DNA of 64,000 nt. Source: Bacteroidota bacterium (GTDB taxonomy: Bacteria; Bacteroidota; Bacteroidia; Flavobacteriales; Flavobacteriaceae). Numbering within the stretch: position 1 is the stretch's first letter; every line of letters starts with the position of its first letter. Of this stretch, positions 15,886 through 24,409 are shown in pieces. The stretch is taken from the NCBI GenBank assembly GCA_023446155.1, contig JAEXIT010000018.1:81288-145287 (forward strand), given 5' to 3'. Under the pieces are notes generated by a model. It did no database searches, was not told the origin of the DNA, and worked only from the letters and a program-made list of their open reading frames with translations. The position numbers and the translations under genes were made by a program.

Positions 15886-16539
15886 TTTTTTGATAATTTT
15901 TCGTCTCATTGTGGTACCATCTGTATTTTGTATGGTAGCGAAATAAATACCGTTAGGATGATGCGATAGGTCTATAGAATGAGTAGCGGTTTTTAAAACA
16001 GCTTGCCCGATTTGATTGTGAAGCTGAATTTCTGAAATTGACTTTCCCGTTTCAATAAAACACAAACCATTTGTCGGGTTTGGCGAAATATGAAGTTTTT
16101 TTTCTGCTTCGACCATAGTATTCAGTGAGAGTTTCTTTTTGGTACTATTTATAGTTATACAACGGTAGATTTCAAGTGAAAAACCACTTATTCCATTAAC
16201 AGTCAAAACTTCAAATTTTCCTTCTCTATCGATTGTTGTTGTCCAATTGCCATTCTGATTGATATAATCGGAATAACTCAAACGTCCACTTCCGGCTAGA
16301 ACACTCGTTTTTTCATATTTTTCTTTGTAGGGTACGACGACTAGCCAAAACCATGAAGAATTTTTTGGTGGAAAGTTAAAGTAGTTAATGGTTATCGTGG
16401 AACCGATTTCTATATGCTGTGTCTGATATTTTGTTATCCTTTTCGTTTTTGGATCGTATTCAATACGGTAATTAAGATTGTTTTGACAATAACAATAGAA
16501 ATGCATACTGAAGCAAATAAGAAATAATAGTTTTTTCAT
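15883..16539 (-). CDS. Small secreted protein with T9SS type A sorting domain
   Basis: A 218-residue protein with a signal peptide (MKKLLFLICFSMHFYCYCQ), a unique region of about 125 residues that I do not recognise, and a C-terminal sorting domain of about 75 residues (LHISPNPTNGLCFIETG ... GIYFATIQNTDGTTMRRKIIKK). The PNPTNG motif and basic end are characteristic of type IX secretion. Likely exported to the cell surface or medium; function unknown. The 214-bp gap to the divergent gene at 16753 holds the promoters. Confidence 0.82.
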   Translation of the reverse strand: MKKLLFLICFSMHFYCYCQNNLNYRIEYDPKTKRITKYQTQHIEIGSTITINYFNFPPKNSSWFWLVVVPYKEKYEKTSVLAGSGRLSYSDYINQNGNWTTTIDREGKFEVLTVNGISGFSLEIYRCITINSTKKKLSLNTMVEAEKKLHISPNPTNGLCFIETGKSISEIQLHNQIGQAVLKTATHSIDLSHHPNGIYFATIQNTDGTTMRRKIIKK

Positions 16540-16704
16540 TTTTTTTAAATTAATCTATTATAGAATCAAATCCCTTTAGTTGCCAAATGGATTTTATTGG
16601 TACAGCCTCTGCTTAAAGGGGTAAAAAGGGAAGAAGTGAGAGTCTTGTTGTCCTAAAATTAAGAATTTAAACAGAGTAAGAGGTACGATAAAGAAACATG
16701 TGTT

Positions 16705-16733
16705 TTTGTTTGACTTGGATTTACCTATATTTG
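16705..16733 (+). promoter_or_regulatory. Promoter of the PagL-like gene
   Basis: TTTG (16705-16708), a 17-bp spacer, and an exact TAnnTTTG element TATATTTG (16726-16733), 20 bases before the ATG at 16753. Confidence 0.65.
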
Positions 16734-16752
16734 TCTGTTTGCCAAAGACAAA

Positions 16753-17847
16753 ATGAGACATTATTTATACTTAGTACTGCTGTTTTTTTATTGTTTAGCT
16801 TTTTCACAGAATGTAAAAGAGAAGCGCTATTTCGTAGAAGCCAATTATTTTTATGGCAATATATTGCCGCATAATAATGCTATAAAACACCTCATTACGT
16901 CTCATCCGGAAGGAGTCTTACTGGGAGTCAATCGTAAAACCGATGGAGCTGCCGCCTGGCAGTCGGACTATAATTTCCCGGATTACGGGCTGTCTTTTCA
17001 ATATCAGGCCAATAAAAATGAAGCCTTAGGCGATCTTTACGGACTTTATGGTCATTATAATTTTTATTTTCTAAAGCGAAACCTGCAATTCCGAATCGGT
17101 CAGGGTATCGCCTATAGTACGAATCCGTATGATAAGGAAACTAATTTTAGGAATTTTGCCTATAGCACCCGACTCATGCCATCCACGTATTTTATGTTGA
17201 ATTACAACAAGCAGCATATTTGGAAAGGTGTCGGTTTTCAAGCGGGATTGTTATTCGTACATCATTCCAATGCCAATATGAAAGCACCCAATACGAGTAC
17301 CAATACACTGGCTTTTACCGCAGGACTTAATTATAATTTCGATAAGCAGGAACCGGAATATACGGTTGTAAAAGATACCAGCCGTTTTACTGAACCGTTG
17401 CGGTATAATCTGGTGTTCCGAAGTGGTGTCAATGAAAGTGATGTGATTGGAAGCGGGCAATATCCGTTTTATGTTGCATCGGCTTATCTGGATAAACGGA
17501 TTAACCGGAAAAGTGCTTTCCAGTTAGGAGCCGATGTGTTTTGGTCGCGTTACCTGAAAGAATACATTCGCTATATGGCAATTGCCTATTATGAAAAGAA
17601 TAAGGATCCGGATGTCGATTATAAAAGAGCCGGTGTTTTTATTGGACACGAATTATTTGTAAACCGACTGACTTTCGAGGCGCAGTTAGGATATTATGTG
17701 TATAATCCGGCGAAAATATATGGGCCTTTTTACCAGCGTATCGGATTAAAATGCTACCTGACCGATAATGTATTTGGAGCTTTAAGTTTAAAAACACACG
17801 CTGCCAAAGCCGAAGCACTCGAATTTGGACTGGGAATCCGATTGTAA
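16753..17847 (+). CDS. PagL-like acyloxyacyl hydrolase / outer-membrane protein
   Basis: A 364-residue protein with a signal peptide (MRHYLYLVLLFFYCLAFSQ) and many amphipathic barrel strands. A HHSNANMKAPNTSTN segment at about 174-188 resembles the His-Ser catalytic motif of PagL lipid A deacylases. The family annotation in Bacteroidota is acyloxyacyl hydrolase; removal of a lipid A acyl chain at the outer membrane is inferred. The protein is about twice the length of classical PagL, with a second barrel-like half of unknown role. It is followed 2 bp later by a lipoprotein gene, probably co-transcribed. Confidence 0.7.
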   Translation: MRHYLYLVLLFFYCLAFSQNVKEKRYFVEANYFYGNILPHNNAIKHLITSHPEGVLLGVNRKTDGAAAWQSDYNFPDYGLSFQYQANKNEALGDLYGLYGHYNFYFLKRNLQFRIGQGIAYSTNPYDKETNFRNFAYSTRLMPSTYFMLNYNKQHIWKGVGFQAGLLFVHHSNANMKAPNTSTNTLAFTAGLNYNFDKQEPEYTVVKDTSRFTEPLRYNLVFRSGVNESDVIGSGQYPFYVASAYLDKRINRKSAFQLGADVFWSRYLKEYIRYMAIAYYEKNKDPDVDYKRAGVFIGHELFVNRLTFEAQLGYYVYNPAKIYGPFYQRIGLKCYLTDNVFGALSLKTHAAKAEALEFGLGIRL

Positions 17848-17849
17848 AA

Positions 17850-18602
17850 ATGAAAAAAATGGTGCAAAATAAAATATGTTTACTAATCCTGTTTTTATCG
17901 TTATTATCCTGTAATTCCGAAAATGCACCGGATTGTTTTATGGCTTCCGGAAGTGTTATTACCAACGAAATCGAGGTTTCCGATTTTGATAAAATCGATG
18001 TAGGAGAAGGAATAGGGGTGGTGATCAAACAGGGAAATGAAAGAAAAGTTGTTGTCGAAACAGGTTCTAATCTGATGTCGGGAGTAAGTGTTTCCGTCGC
18101 GGAACATAAATTATACCTTCGGAATTCCAATGGGTGTAGCTGGTTTCGGGATAAAAATGTGACGGTGGTATATATTACCGTTCCGGAGCTGACCCAGATT
18201 TATTCGGCCTCACAATTTGATGTGAAATCCGATGGAATATTGGATTTTGAAGAGTTGACCTTACAGTCCGGAATGTATTCCGATACGGCTTCTGGAATAT
18301 TTGATCTGCAATTGAAATGTACCAATCTGAAGGTCGAAGATAATCGGGCTACACTTTACCGGATATCCGGAAACGTCACGAATCTGAATATCGCTTTTTA
18401 TTCCGGAGAAGAACGCTTTGAAGGGCAAAATCTGATTGCGCAACATGTTTATGTTTTTCAGAGAAGTACAAACGATATCATTGTAAATCCGCAACAGGAT
18501 ATAAAAGGGAATATTTACAGTACCGGAAATGTCGTACTGAAAAACAACCCGTCTTTAGTCGAAATTGCCCAGCATTATACCGGGCATGTAGTCTATAATT
18601 AA
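17850..18602 (+). CDS. Lipoprotein with head-GIN (DUF2807) domain
   Basis: A 250-residue protein with a lipoprotein signal ending LLSLLSC (Cys about 22). Its repetitive beta-helix-like body (FDKIDVGEGIGVVIKQGN, VVVETGSNLM, LTQIYSASQFDV) is characteristic of the DUF2807/head GIN family of surface or periplasmic lipoproteins. Function is not established. It begins 2 bp after the PagL-like gene and ends 2 bp from the convergent gldA stop. Confidence 0.82.
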   Translation: MKKMVQNKICLLILFLSLLSCNSENAPDCFMASGSVITNEIEVSDFDKIDVGEGIGVVIKQGNERKVVVETGSNLMSGVSVSVAEHKLYLRNSNGCSWFRDKNVTVVYITVPELTQIYSASQFDVKSDGILDFEELTLQSGMYSDTASGIFDLQLKCTNLKVEDNRATLYRISGNVTNLNIAFYSGEERFEGQNLIAQHVYVFQRSTNDIIVNPQQDIKGNIYSTGNVVLKNNPSLVEIAQHYTGHVVYN

Positions 18603-18604
18603 GC

Positions 18605-19507
18605 TTATTTTTTCTGCGTCATTTCGCGGAATACAGCTTCCAGATTTTTGTTTTTCAGATTTAGTTGTAAGGTTTTTAAACCATTCTCCTGAGCAAAATC
18701 GAAAACAGCCGGGCGCATGTCTTTTTCGGTACTAAAGGTCAGTTCCCAGATGGTGTCGTGAATATTGCGGTGTGACTGTAAGTTTGGTATTTTAGCAATC
18801 AGCTGCGGTTCTACCTGATAATCGAATTCCACTTCGATAACCTGTTCGTTGTCTTCGGTCATCAAGGTATCCAGTTTTTTATCGGTTACGATTTTACCAT
18901 TGTTGATAATGATCACACGGTCGCAAATCGCTTCCACTTCCTGCATGATATGGGTGGAAAGAAATACGGTTTTGTTTTTTCCGATATTTTTGATCAACTC
19001 ACGGATTTCCACCAACTGGTTCGGATCAAGTCCGGTTGTAGGTTCGTCCAGAATCAGTACTTCAGGATCGTGTAATAAAGCCGTGGCCAATCCTACACGT
19101 TGACGATATCCTTTGGAAAGCGCTCCGATTTTTTTATGACTTTCGGGTGTTAAGCCGGTTAGTGCAATCACTTCGTCAATACGCGATTTAGCAATTTTAT
19201 AAACGTCGGCATTAAAAGCCAGGTATTCGCGTACGTATAAATCTAAATACAAAGGATTGTGTTCCGGCAGGTAACCAACCGATTTCTGAACGGCTTTTGG
19301 CGCGGTCGTAACATCGTGTCCGTTAACGGTAGCCGTACCCTGATCGGCATCCAGAAAAGTGGTGAGTATTTTCATTAAGGTTGATTTTCCGGCACCATTC
19401 GGGCCAAGGAAGCCTACAATCTCTCCCTTTTTTATCGAAAATGTAACCGAATCCAACGCTTTTTGTTCCCCGTAGTTCTTGGATATATTTAAAACTTCAA
19501 TAGACAT
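18605..19507 (-). CDS. gldA: Gliding-motility ABC transporter ATPase
   Basis: A 300-residue ABC ATPase with Walker A GPNGAGKST at about 35, signature LSKGYRQRVGLA at about 134, Walker B VLILDEPTTGLDP at about 154, and switch His in STHIMQE. Sequence and length fit GldA, partner of GldF/GldG in the transporter associated with gliding in Flavobacterium. No permease gene adjoins it; gldA is usually unlinked from gldFG in this genus. Convergent with the head-GIN gene. Confidence 0.85.
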   Translation of the reverse strand: MSIEVLNISKNYGEQKALDSVTFSIKKGEIVGFLGPNGAGKSTLMKILTTFLDADQGTATVNGHDVTTAPKAVQKSVGYLPEHNPLYLDLYVREYLAFNADVYKIAKSRIDEVIALTGLTPESHKKIGALSKGYRQRVGLATALLHDPEVLILDEPTTGLDPNQLVEIRELIKNIGKNKTVFLSTHIMQEVEAICDRVIIINNGKIVTDKKLDTLMTEDNEQVIEVEFDYQVEPQLIAKIPNLQSHRNIHDTIWELTFSTEKDMRPAVFDFAQENGLKTLQLNLKNKNLEAVFREMTQKK

Positions 19508-19608
19508 ACTAATACCTGATTTGCAGCAAAAATAAGAAGAAATTAATGCTGATTATTTTTAAAATCATAAATTTTTTAAAAATCTGACCGGAGAAAATAT
19601 TTTTTTTC

Positions 19609-19616
19609 TAATTTTG
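19609..19616 (+). promoter_or_regulatory. Promoter -7 element of the aromatic operon
   Basis: TAATTTTG matches TAnnTTTG exactly. The start of transcription would fall near 19622, about 8 bases before the leader ORF. No clean TTTG is seen upstream. Confidence 0.6.
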
Positions 19617-19629
19617 TCATTCAAATACA

Positions 19630-19728
19630 ATGGCGAAAAATCCAATGAATTCAAGTAACACTTTTTATTATAACAATTTCTTTTATTTTTTCTGGAAAGA
19701 AGAAAGGGATTGTCATATGGTTATTTGA
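19630..19728 (+). CDS. Phe/Tyr/Trp-rich leader peptide (32 aa)
   Basis: A 32-codon ORF ending TGA, followed by a terminator and then pheA. Residues 12-22 read FYYNNFFYFFW: five Phe, three Tyr and one Trp in eleven codons (19663-19695). The strand GGGATTGT (19706-19713), inside the ORF 12 nt before the stop codon, can pair with the 5' side of the terminator. Stalling on Phe or Tyr codons leaves this strand free and permits read-through into pheA-tyrA-aroF. The geometry is the same as in the two methionine leaders. Confidence 0.85.
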   Translation: MAKNPMNSSNTFYYNNFFYFFWKEERDCHMVI

Positions 19729-19798
19729 TCGAAGTATACGAAAGAATTATAACACTATAATAATGCAATCCCGATGTTTTCCATCGGGATTTTTTTTT
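19706..19798 (+). promoter_or_regulatory. Attenuator of the aromatic operon (antiterminator plus terminator)
   Basis: Terminator: AATCCCGATG (19767-19776), loop TTTTC, CATCGGGATT (19782-19791), then T's to 19798. Antiterminator: GGGATTGT (19706-19713) with GCAATCCC (19765-19772), 8 bp with one terminal G-U. The structures exclude each other. The pheA start codon is 6 bases after the T-run. Confidence 0.85.
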
Positions 19799-19803
19799 GG
19801 CTT

Positions 19804-20631
19804 ATGGAAAGGAAAATTGCAATACAGGGAATCAAAGGTTCGTTCCACCATCAGGTAGCGAAGGAATACTTTAACGAAAGTAAAAGCCTTATCGAATGTA
19901 TGTCGTTCGACGAATTGGTGAAAAATGTACTGGACGACGATCGCAATCTGGGAATCATGGCATTGGAAAATTCCATCGCCGGATCGATTATCCCAAATTA
20001 TGCGCTGATCGATTTTAATAAACTGCATATCATCGGAGAGCATTATCTGGATATCCGGATGAATCTGATGGCATTGCCGGGACAGACGATCGAAGATATC
20101 CGGGAAGTACATTCGCATCCGATGGCGTTATTGCAATGCAAAAAGTTTTTTAGCCGCTATCCGCATATCCGACTGGTAGAGGATGCCGATACCGCCGAAA
20201 CAGCGCGAAGAATCCGTGAAAAGGAACTCACCGGAATCGGAGCGGTGGCCAGTAAGGTGGCTTCCGAAATGTATGCGCTTCCCGTATTGGCCGAAAATAT
20301 CCACACGATAACCAGTAATAAAACCCGTTTTGTGATCGTAAAAGCACAAAATTCGGTTATCCCAAAACAAGATATAGATAAGGTGTCTCTGAAGTTTGAA
20401 CTGGAAGATATGCAGGGGAGTTTGGCCGGAATTCTAAATATTATGAACGATTACAAACTGAATCTTACCAAAATACAATCGATGCCCATTATCGAAAAAC
20501 CCTGGCAGTATTCGTTCTTTGTCGATATCACGTTCGAAAAGTATGACGATTATGAAAAAGCACGAACAGCCCTGGAAGAAATGACGAAAGAATTTAAGGT
20601 TTTAGGGGAATATAAAAAAGGAACAGTATGA
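19804..20631 (+). CDS. pheA: Prephenate dehydratase
   Basis: The product converts prephenate to phenylpyruvate in phenylalanine synthesis. From the start at 19804 it has 275 residues. An in-frame ATG at 19774 lies inside the terminator stem and is rejected. Segments are IAIQGIKGSFHH, IMALENSIAGSI, SHPMALLQCKKFF, and NKTRFVIV with the catalytic TRF. The C-terminal ACT domain (about 195-270, EDMQGSLAGILNIMNDYKLNLTKIQS) is the usual Phe-binding feedback site. There is no chorismate mutase domain; that activity is fused to AroF in this operon. Overlaps the next gene by 4 bp. Confidence 0.93.
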   Translation: MERKIAIQGIKGSFHHQVAKEYFNESKSLIECMSFDELVKNVLDDDRNLGIMALENSIAGSIIPNYALIDFNKLHIIGEHYLDIRMNLMALPGQTIEDIREVHSHPMALLQCKKFFSRYPHIRLVEDADTAETARRIREKELTGIGAVASKVASEMYALPVLAENIHTITSNKTRFVIVKAQNSVIPKQDIDKVSLKFELEDMQGSLAGILNIMNDYKLNLTKIQSMPIIEKPWQYSFFVDITFEKYDDYEKARTALEEMTKEFKVLGEYKKGTV

Positions 20632-21776
20632 TCACAACAGCTAAAAGATTAGATCAGGTACAGGAATACTATTTCTCGCAAAAACTGCGGGAAGTACGGG
20701 AGTTACAGGCCAAAGGGAAACCGGTTATCAATATGGGAATTGGTAGTCCGGATCTGGCGCCGGCCGTGTCGGTTATGGAAGCGGTACAACAAGCGATGTT
20801 ACAACCCGCTGCACATCAATATCAGAGTTATCAGGGATTACCGGAACTCCGTCAGGCGATGACCGATTTTTATGCGACGCATTTTAAGGTTTGCTTGAAT
20901 CCGGATTCGGAAATACTACCGCTGATGGGATCTAAAGAGGGAATCCTGCATATTGCCATGGCTTTTCTAAATGAAGGAGACGGGGTACTGATTCCAAACC
21001 CGGGGTATCCAACCTATGCGTCGGTGGCGAATCTGGTGGGAGCCGAAAGTGTTTTTTATGATTTAGCTGCCGAACGCAATTGGGAACCCGATTTCGAAGC
21101 TTTGGAAAAACAAGATCTTTCGCGGGTAAAACTGATGTGGGTAAGCTATCCGCATATGCCAACCGGAGCGACAGGTAACCGGAGATTGTTTGAAAAACTG
21201 GTAGCTTTTGCGAAAAAACACCGGATTCTGATCGTAAATGACAACCCGTATAGTTTTATACTAAACGATCATCCGGAATCCATTTTGAGTATTCCCGGAG
21301 CGATGGAGGTAGCGATGGAGCTGAATTCACTGAGTAAAACTTTTAACATGGCCGGTTGGCGTGTAGGAATGGTGATGGGAAACAAGGAACTGATCCAGGC
21401 GGTATTAAAAGTGAAAAGTAATATGGACAGCGGAATGTTTTACGGAATCCAAAAAGGAGCGATTGCCGCGTTGAAAAGTGATGCGGATTGGTTTGCAAAA
21501 CAAAATGAAGTGTATCAAAACAGACGAAATCTTGTTTTTGAACTGGCGCGGACATTAAACTGTACGTTCGATACCAATAGTGTCGGATTGTTTGTTTGGG
21601 CAAAACTGCCGCCAGAAGAAAAATCGGCGGAAGCTTTTGTCGACAAATTGTTGTACGATAAAAACCTGTTTATAGCACCCGGAACGATTTTCGGAAGTAA
21701 TGGTGAAGGATACATTCGTTTTTCGTTGTGCATTCCGGAGGAAAAAATTAAAGAAATTCTAAAACGATTTGAATAA
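20628..21776 (+). CDS. Class I/II PLP aminotransferase (likely aromatic)
   Basis: A 382-residue fold-type I aminotransferase. The PLP lysine lies in LNSLSKTFNMAGWRVG at about residue 233, with NPGYPTY upstream and a C-terminal IRFSLC arginine. Placed between pheA and tyrA with a 4-bp overlap, it probably transaminates phenylpyruvate and hydroxyphenylpyruvate (or prephenate) as the last step to Phe/Tyr. Specificity cannot be read from sequence. Confidence 0.88.
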   Translation: MITTAKRLDQVQEYYFSQKLREVRELQAKGKPVINMGIGSPDLAPAVSVMEAVQQAMLQPAAHQYQSYQGLPELRQAMTDFYATHFKVCLNPDSEILPLMGSKEGILHIAMAFLNEGDGVLIPNPGYPTYASVANLVGAESVFYDLAAERNWEPDFEALEKQDLSRVKLMWVSYPHMPTGATGNRRLFEKLVAFAKKHRILIVNDNPYSFILNDHPESILSIPGAMEVAMELNSLSKTFNMAGWRVGMVMGNKELIQAVLKVKSNMDSGMFYGIQKGAIAALKSDADWFAKQNEVYQNRRNLVFELARTLNCTFDTNSVGLFVWAKLPPEEKSAEAFVDKLLYDKNLFIAPGTIFGSNGEGYIRFSLCIPEEKIKEILKRFE

Positions 21777-22664
21777 ATGAAGGAGGAAGAAAAAGTTTTT
21801 ATAATTGGTCTTGGTCTGATTGGCGGATCGCTGGCGCTCGATTTTCGAAAACAGAACAAACAAGCGGTTTTCTTTGGAATCGATACCAATGAAAAGCATA
21901 TTCAGGAAGCGCTGGAACGCGGCATTATCGATCACCAAGCCAACTGGGAACAAGTGTCGGAAGCCGATTGGGTGGTCTTAGCCATCCCGGTCGACAAAGC
22001 GGTCGATGTGTTACCGGAAGTGTTGGATCGGATAAACGAGAATGCTGTTGTACTGGATGTGGGATCCACAAAAGAACAAATCTGTAAAGCTGTTGAAAAC
22101 CATCCGAAAAGGCGTAATTTTATAGCGACGCATCCGATAGCAGGAACGGAGTTTTCCGGACCGTTGGCAGCCTTCGAAGGACTGTTTGCCGGAAAAACAA
22201 ATATCATTTGCGAAATTGAAAAAACAGCATTTGGCATTCAGGAAAAAGCCTTGCAATTGTTTAAAAAAATAAAAATGCGAATCCGCTATATGGACCCGAA
22301 AGCACACGACAAGCACATTGCGTATGTTTCGCATCTGTCACATATCAGTTCCTTTATGCTGGGGAAAACGGTCATCGCAGAAGAGCAAAACGAACGGGAT
22401 ATTTTTGATATGGCCGGTAGCGGATTCGAAAGTACCGTGCGACTGGCAAAAAGTTCCCCGGCCATGTGGACACCCATTTTTAAACAAAACCGGGAGATGG
22501 TGCTGAAATCATTATCCGAATATATTGAAAACCTGAATCATTTTAAAACCTTGCTGGAAACCGGCGATTATGATTCGGTTTATGCCGAAATGGAACAAAC
22601 AAATACGATAAAAGAAATTTTAAAAGGAATACATTTAAAAAAAGAATTGAGTTATGGAGAATAA
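21777..22664 (+). CDS. tyrA: Prephenate dehydrogenase
   Basis: A 295-residue NAD(P)-dependent enzyme of tyrosine synthesis. The nucleotide-binding loop IIGLGLIGGSLAL is at about 9-21. The segments DVGSTKEQIC, HPIAGTEFSGP and HIAYVSHLSHISSF carry the catalytic/substrate His residues. The ATG directly abuts the preceding stop codon (TAAATG). No ACT domain is visible, so feedback may rest on the DAHP synthase or on attenuation. Confidence 0.92.
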   Translation: MKEEEKVFIIGLGLIGGSLALDFRKQNKQAVFFGIDTNEKHIQEALERGIIDHQANWEQVSEADWVVLAIPVDKAVDVLPEVLDRINENAVVLDVGSTKEQICKAVENHPKRRNFIATHPIAGTEFSGPLAAFEGLFAGKTNIICEIEKTAFGIQEKALQLFKKIKMRIRYMDPKAHDKHIAYVSHLSHISSFMLGKTVIAEEQNERDIFDMAGSGFESTVRLAKSSPAMWTPIFKQNREMVLKSLSEYIENLNHFKTLLETGDYDSVYAEMEQTNTIKEILKGIHLKKELSYGE

Positions 22665-23736
22665 TGCTGCAATGAGAACATGGTTAGACGCTTTCAATTT
22701 AAGTCACCCGTTGGTGATTGCCGGACCGTGTAGTGCCGAAACAGAAGAACAGGTTTTAAAAATAGCACACGAATTAAAAGATTCGGATGTAAGTGTGTTC
22801 AGAGCGGGAATCTGGAAACCGCGTACGCGTCCGGGTGGCTTCGAAGGGGTGGGTGCCATCGGATTAAAATGGTTACAACGCGCCAAAGCCGAAACCGGAT
22901 TGTTATTGGCCGTTGAGGTTGCCAATGCGAATCATGTGCAACTGGCGTTAGAACACGATGTGGACGTATTGTGGATCGGCGCCCGAACCACCGTAAACCC
23001 ATTTGCCGTTCAGGAAATAGCCGATGCGTTGAAAGATACCGATAAAATCGTACTGGTTAAAAATCCGGTAAATCCCGATTTGTCTTTATGGTTGGGCGGT
23101 GTGGAACGGTTGTACAATGCCAATATTAAAAAACTGGGCGTGATCCACAGAGGATTTTCGACCTACGAAAAAACAAAATACAGAAACAATCCGGAGTGGC
23201 AATTGCCAATCGAGTTGCAAAGCAAATTCCCGGATTTACCGCTAATTTGCGATCCGTCGCATATCACCGGAAAACGCGATATGATACTGGAAGTATCCCA
23301 ACAAGCACTCGATCTGAATTACGACGGACTGATTATCGAGACCCATATCGATCCGGATAATGCCTGGAGCGATGCGCCACAACAGGTAACGCCTTCAGCT
23401 TTAAAACAGATTTTTAAAGATTTACGAATCCGTAAAATAACCGACGAAGCCGACGATTACAACCAACGATTGGAAGGATTGCGTACGCAGATTGACGAAA
23501 TCGACAGTAAGTTACTCAATATATTAGAGAAACGAATGAAGATTGCCGACAGTATTGGTTCGTTGAAAAAGGAACGCAACGTAGCTGTATTGCAAAACAA
23601 ACGCTGGAATGAAATTCTCGGGAAAATGGTTCTGGAAGGCGAAGAACGGGGACTAAGTGAAGAGTTTATCCTTAAGATGTTTAAAGCCATTCACCAGGAG
23701 AGTATCGCGCATCAGGAGAAAATAATAAATAGTTAA
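22654..23736 (+). CDS. aroF: DAHP synthase fused to chorismate mutase
   Basis: A 360-residue bifunctional protein. The N-terminal ~260 residues are a type I DAHP synthase barrel (VIAGPCSAETEEQ, FRAGIWKPRTRPGGFEG, DPSHITGKRDM). The C-terminal ~95 residues are an AroQ chorismate mutase (LRTQIDEIDSKLLNILEKRM ... RWNEIL). In the related Bacillus-type fusion the mutase domain is on the other end and mediates prephenate/chorismate feedback. The start overlaps tyrA by 11 bp; an alternative ATG at 22672 would remove the overlap. Last gene of the attenuated operon. Confidence 0.93.
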   Translation: MENNAAMRTWLDAFNLSHPLVIAGPCSAETEEQVLKIAHELKDSDVSVFRAGIWKPRTRPGGFEGVGAIGLKWLQRAKAETGLLLAVEVANANHVQLALEHDVDVLWIGARTTVNPFAVQEIADALKDTDKIVLVKNPVNPDLSLWLGGVERLYNANIKKLGVIHRGFSTYEKTKYRNNPEWQLPIELQSKFPDLPLICDPSHITGKRDMILEVSQQALDLNYDGLIIETHIDPDNAWSDAPQQVTPSALKQIFKDLRIRKITDEADDYNQRLEGLRTQIDEIDSKLLNILEKRMKIADSIGSLKKERNVAVLQNKRWNEILGKMVLEGEERGLSEEFILKMFKAIHQESIAHQEKIINS

Positions 23737-23807
23737 CGGCTCAATTAGTAAAATTTTGTAATATCGCGAGATTTTATAAACTATTGCAAATTAAAGTATT
23801 ACAAAAA

Positions 23808-24332
23808 ATGAAGAAAATTATTTTTTTAATGACATTTATTATTGGTCTGACTACTGCTTCAGCACAGGTTGACCAAATTACAAAGCACAGTGGTGAAATT
23901 GTAAAAGGAAAAGTCGTAAGAGTAGAAGAATACACGATCGTTTTTAAGTACGACGGTGAAGACGCAGAAAATACATTAAGTAAATATGCTATCGAAAAAG
24001 TCGTTTATGGAAAAAGTGGCCGTGTGGAAGATATGACGGAGAAAATCGTGATAAATGGCGAAGAGGATTGGGAGAAAGTCGTGATTCTGGAAGATAAAGG
24101 ATATAGCGCCGGATTAAAAAAAGGAGGTGAAGTGAGAGGAAAAACGGGACTGATTAATTTCCAGACCGGTAATACAGGAGATCGAAAAGCCGAAAAAAAA
24201 TTAAAAATGGACGCGGCTAAAATCGGATGTCCGTTTATTTTGCTGACTTCTGATAAAGCGACTGTTGGAGCAGACTCAAATGAACTTGGTGGTTCACAGG
24301 TAATAAAAAAAGGAATCGGGTACAAATACTAA
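23808..24332 (+). CDS. Small exported protein of unknown function
   Basis: A 174-residue protein from the ATG at 23808 (the frame is open to 23784), with a clear signal peptide MKKIIFLMTFIIGLTTASAQ. The mature part begins with a short beta-rich stretch (ITKHSGEIVKGKVVRVEEYTIVF) often seen in Bacteroidota exported proteins, and is lysine-rich. I do not recognise a functional family. It stands alone with its own terminator. Confidence 0.75.
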   Translation: MKKIIFLMTFIIGLTTASAQVDQITKHSGEIVKGKVVRVEEYTIVFKYDGEDAENTLSKYAIEKVVYGKSGRVEDMTEKIVINGEEDWEKVVILEDKGYSAGLKKGGEVRGKTGLINFQTGNTGDRKAEKKLKMDAAKIGCPFILLTSDKATVGADSNELGGSQVIKKGIGYKY

Positions 24333-24349
24333 TTTAGCCCGGAAAATTT

Positions 24350-24381
24350 AAAAAGGTTGCCCTCAAAAGCAACCTTTTTTT
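24350..24381 (+). terminator. Terminator of the small exported protein gene
   Basis: AAAAAGGTTGC (24350-24360), 8-nt loop, GCAACCTTTTT (24369-24379) and further T's. Confidence 0.85.
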
Positions 24382-24397
24382 GTAATAATAAGATAGT

Positions 24398-24405
24398 TAT
24401 CTTTG
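24398..24405 (+). promoter_or_regulatory. rsgA promoter -7 element, possibly leaderless
   Basis: TATCTTTG matches TAnnTTTG exactly and ends only 4 bases before the rsgA ATG (24410), so the mRNA may start at or within a few bases of the start codon. Confidence 0.55.
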
Positions 24406-24409
24406 CGGC

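Noticed and set aside
19774..19803. Upstream start of pheA giving ten extra residues
   Set aside because: The ATG is inside the terminator stem and the extra residues are encoded by the stem and T-run; the ATG at 19804 matches the family start.
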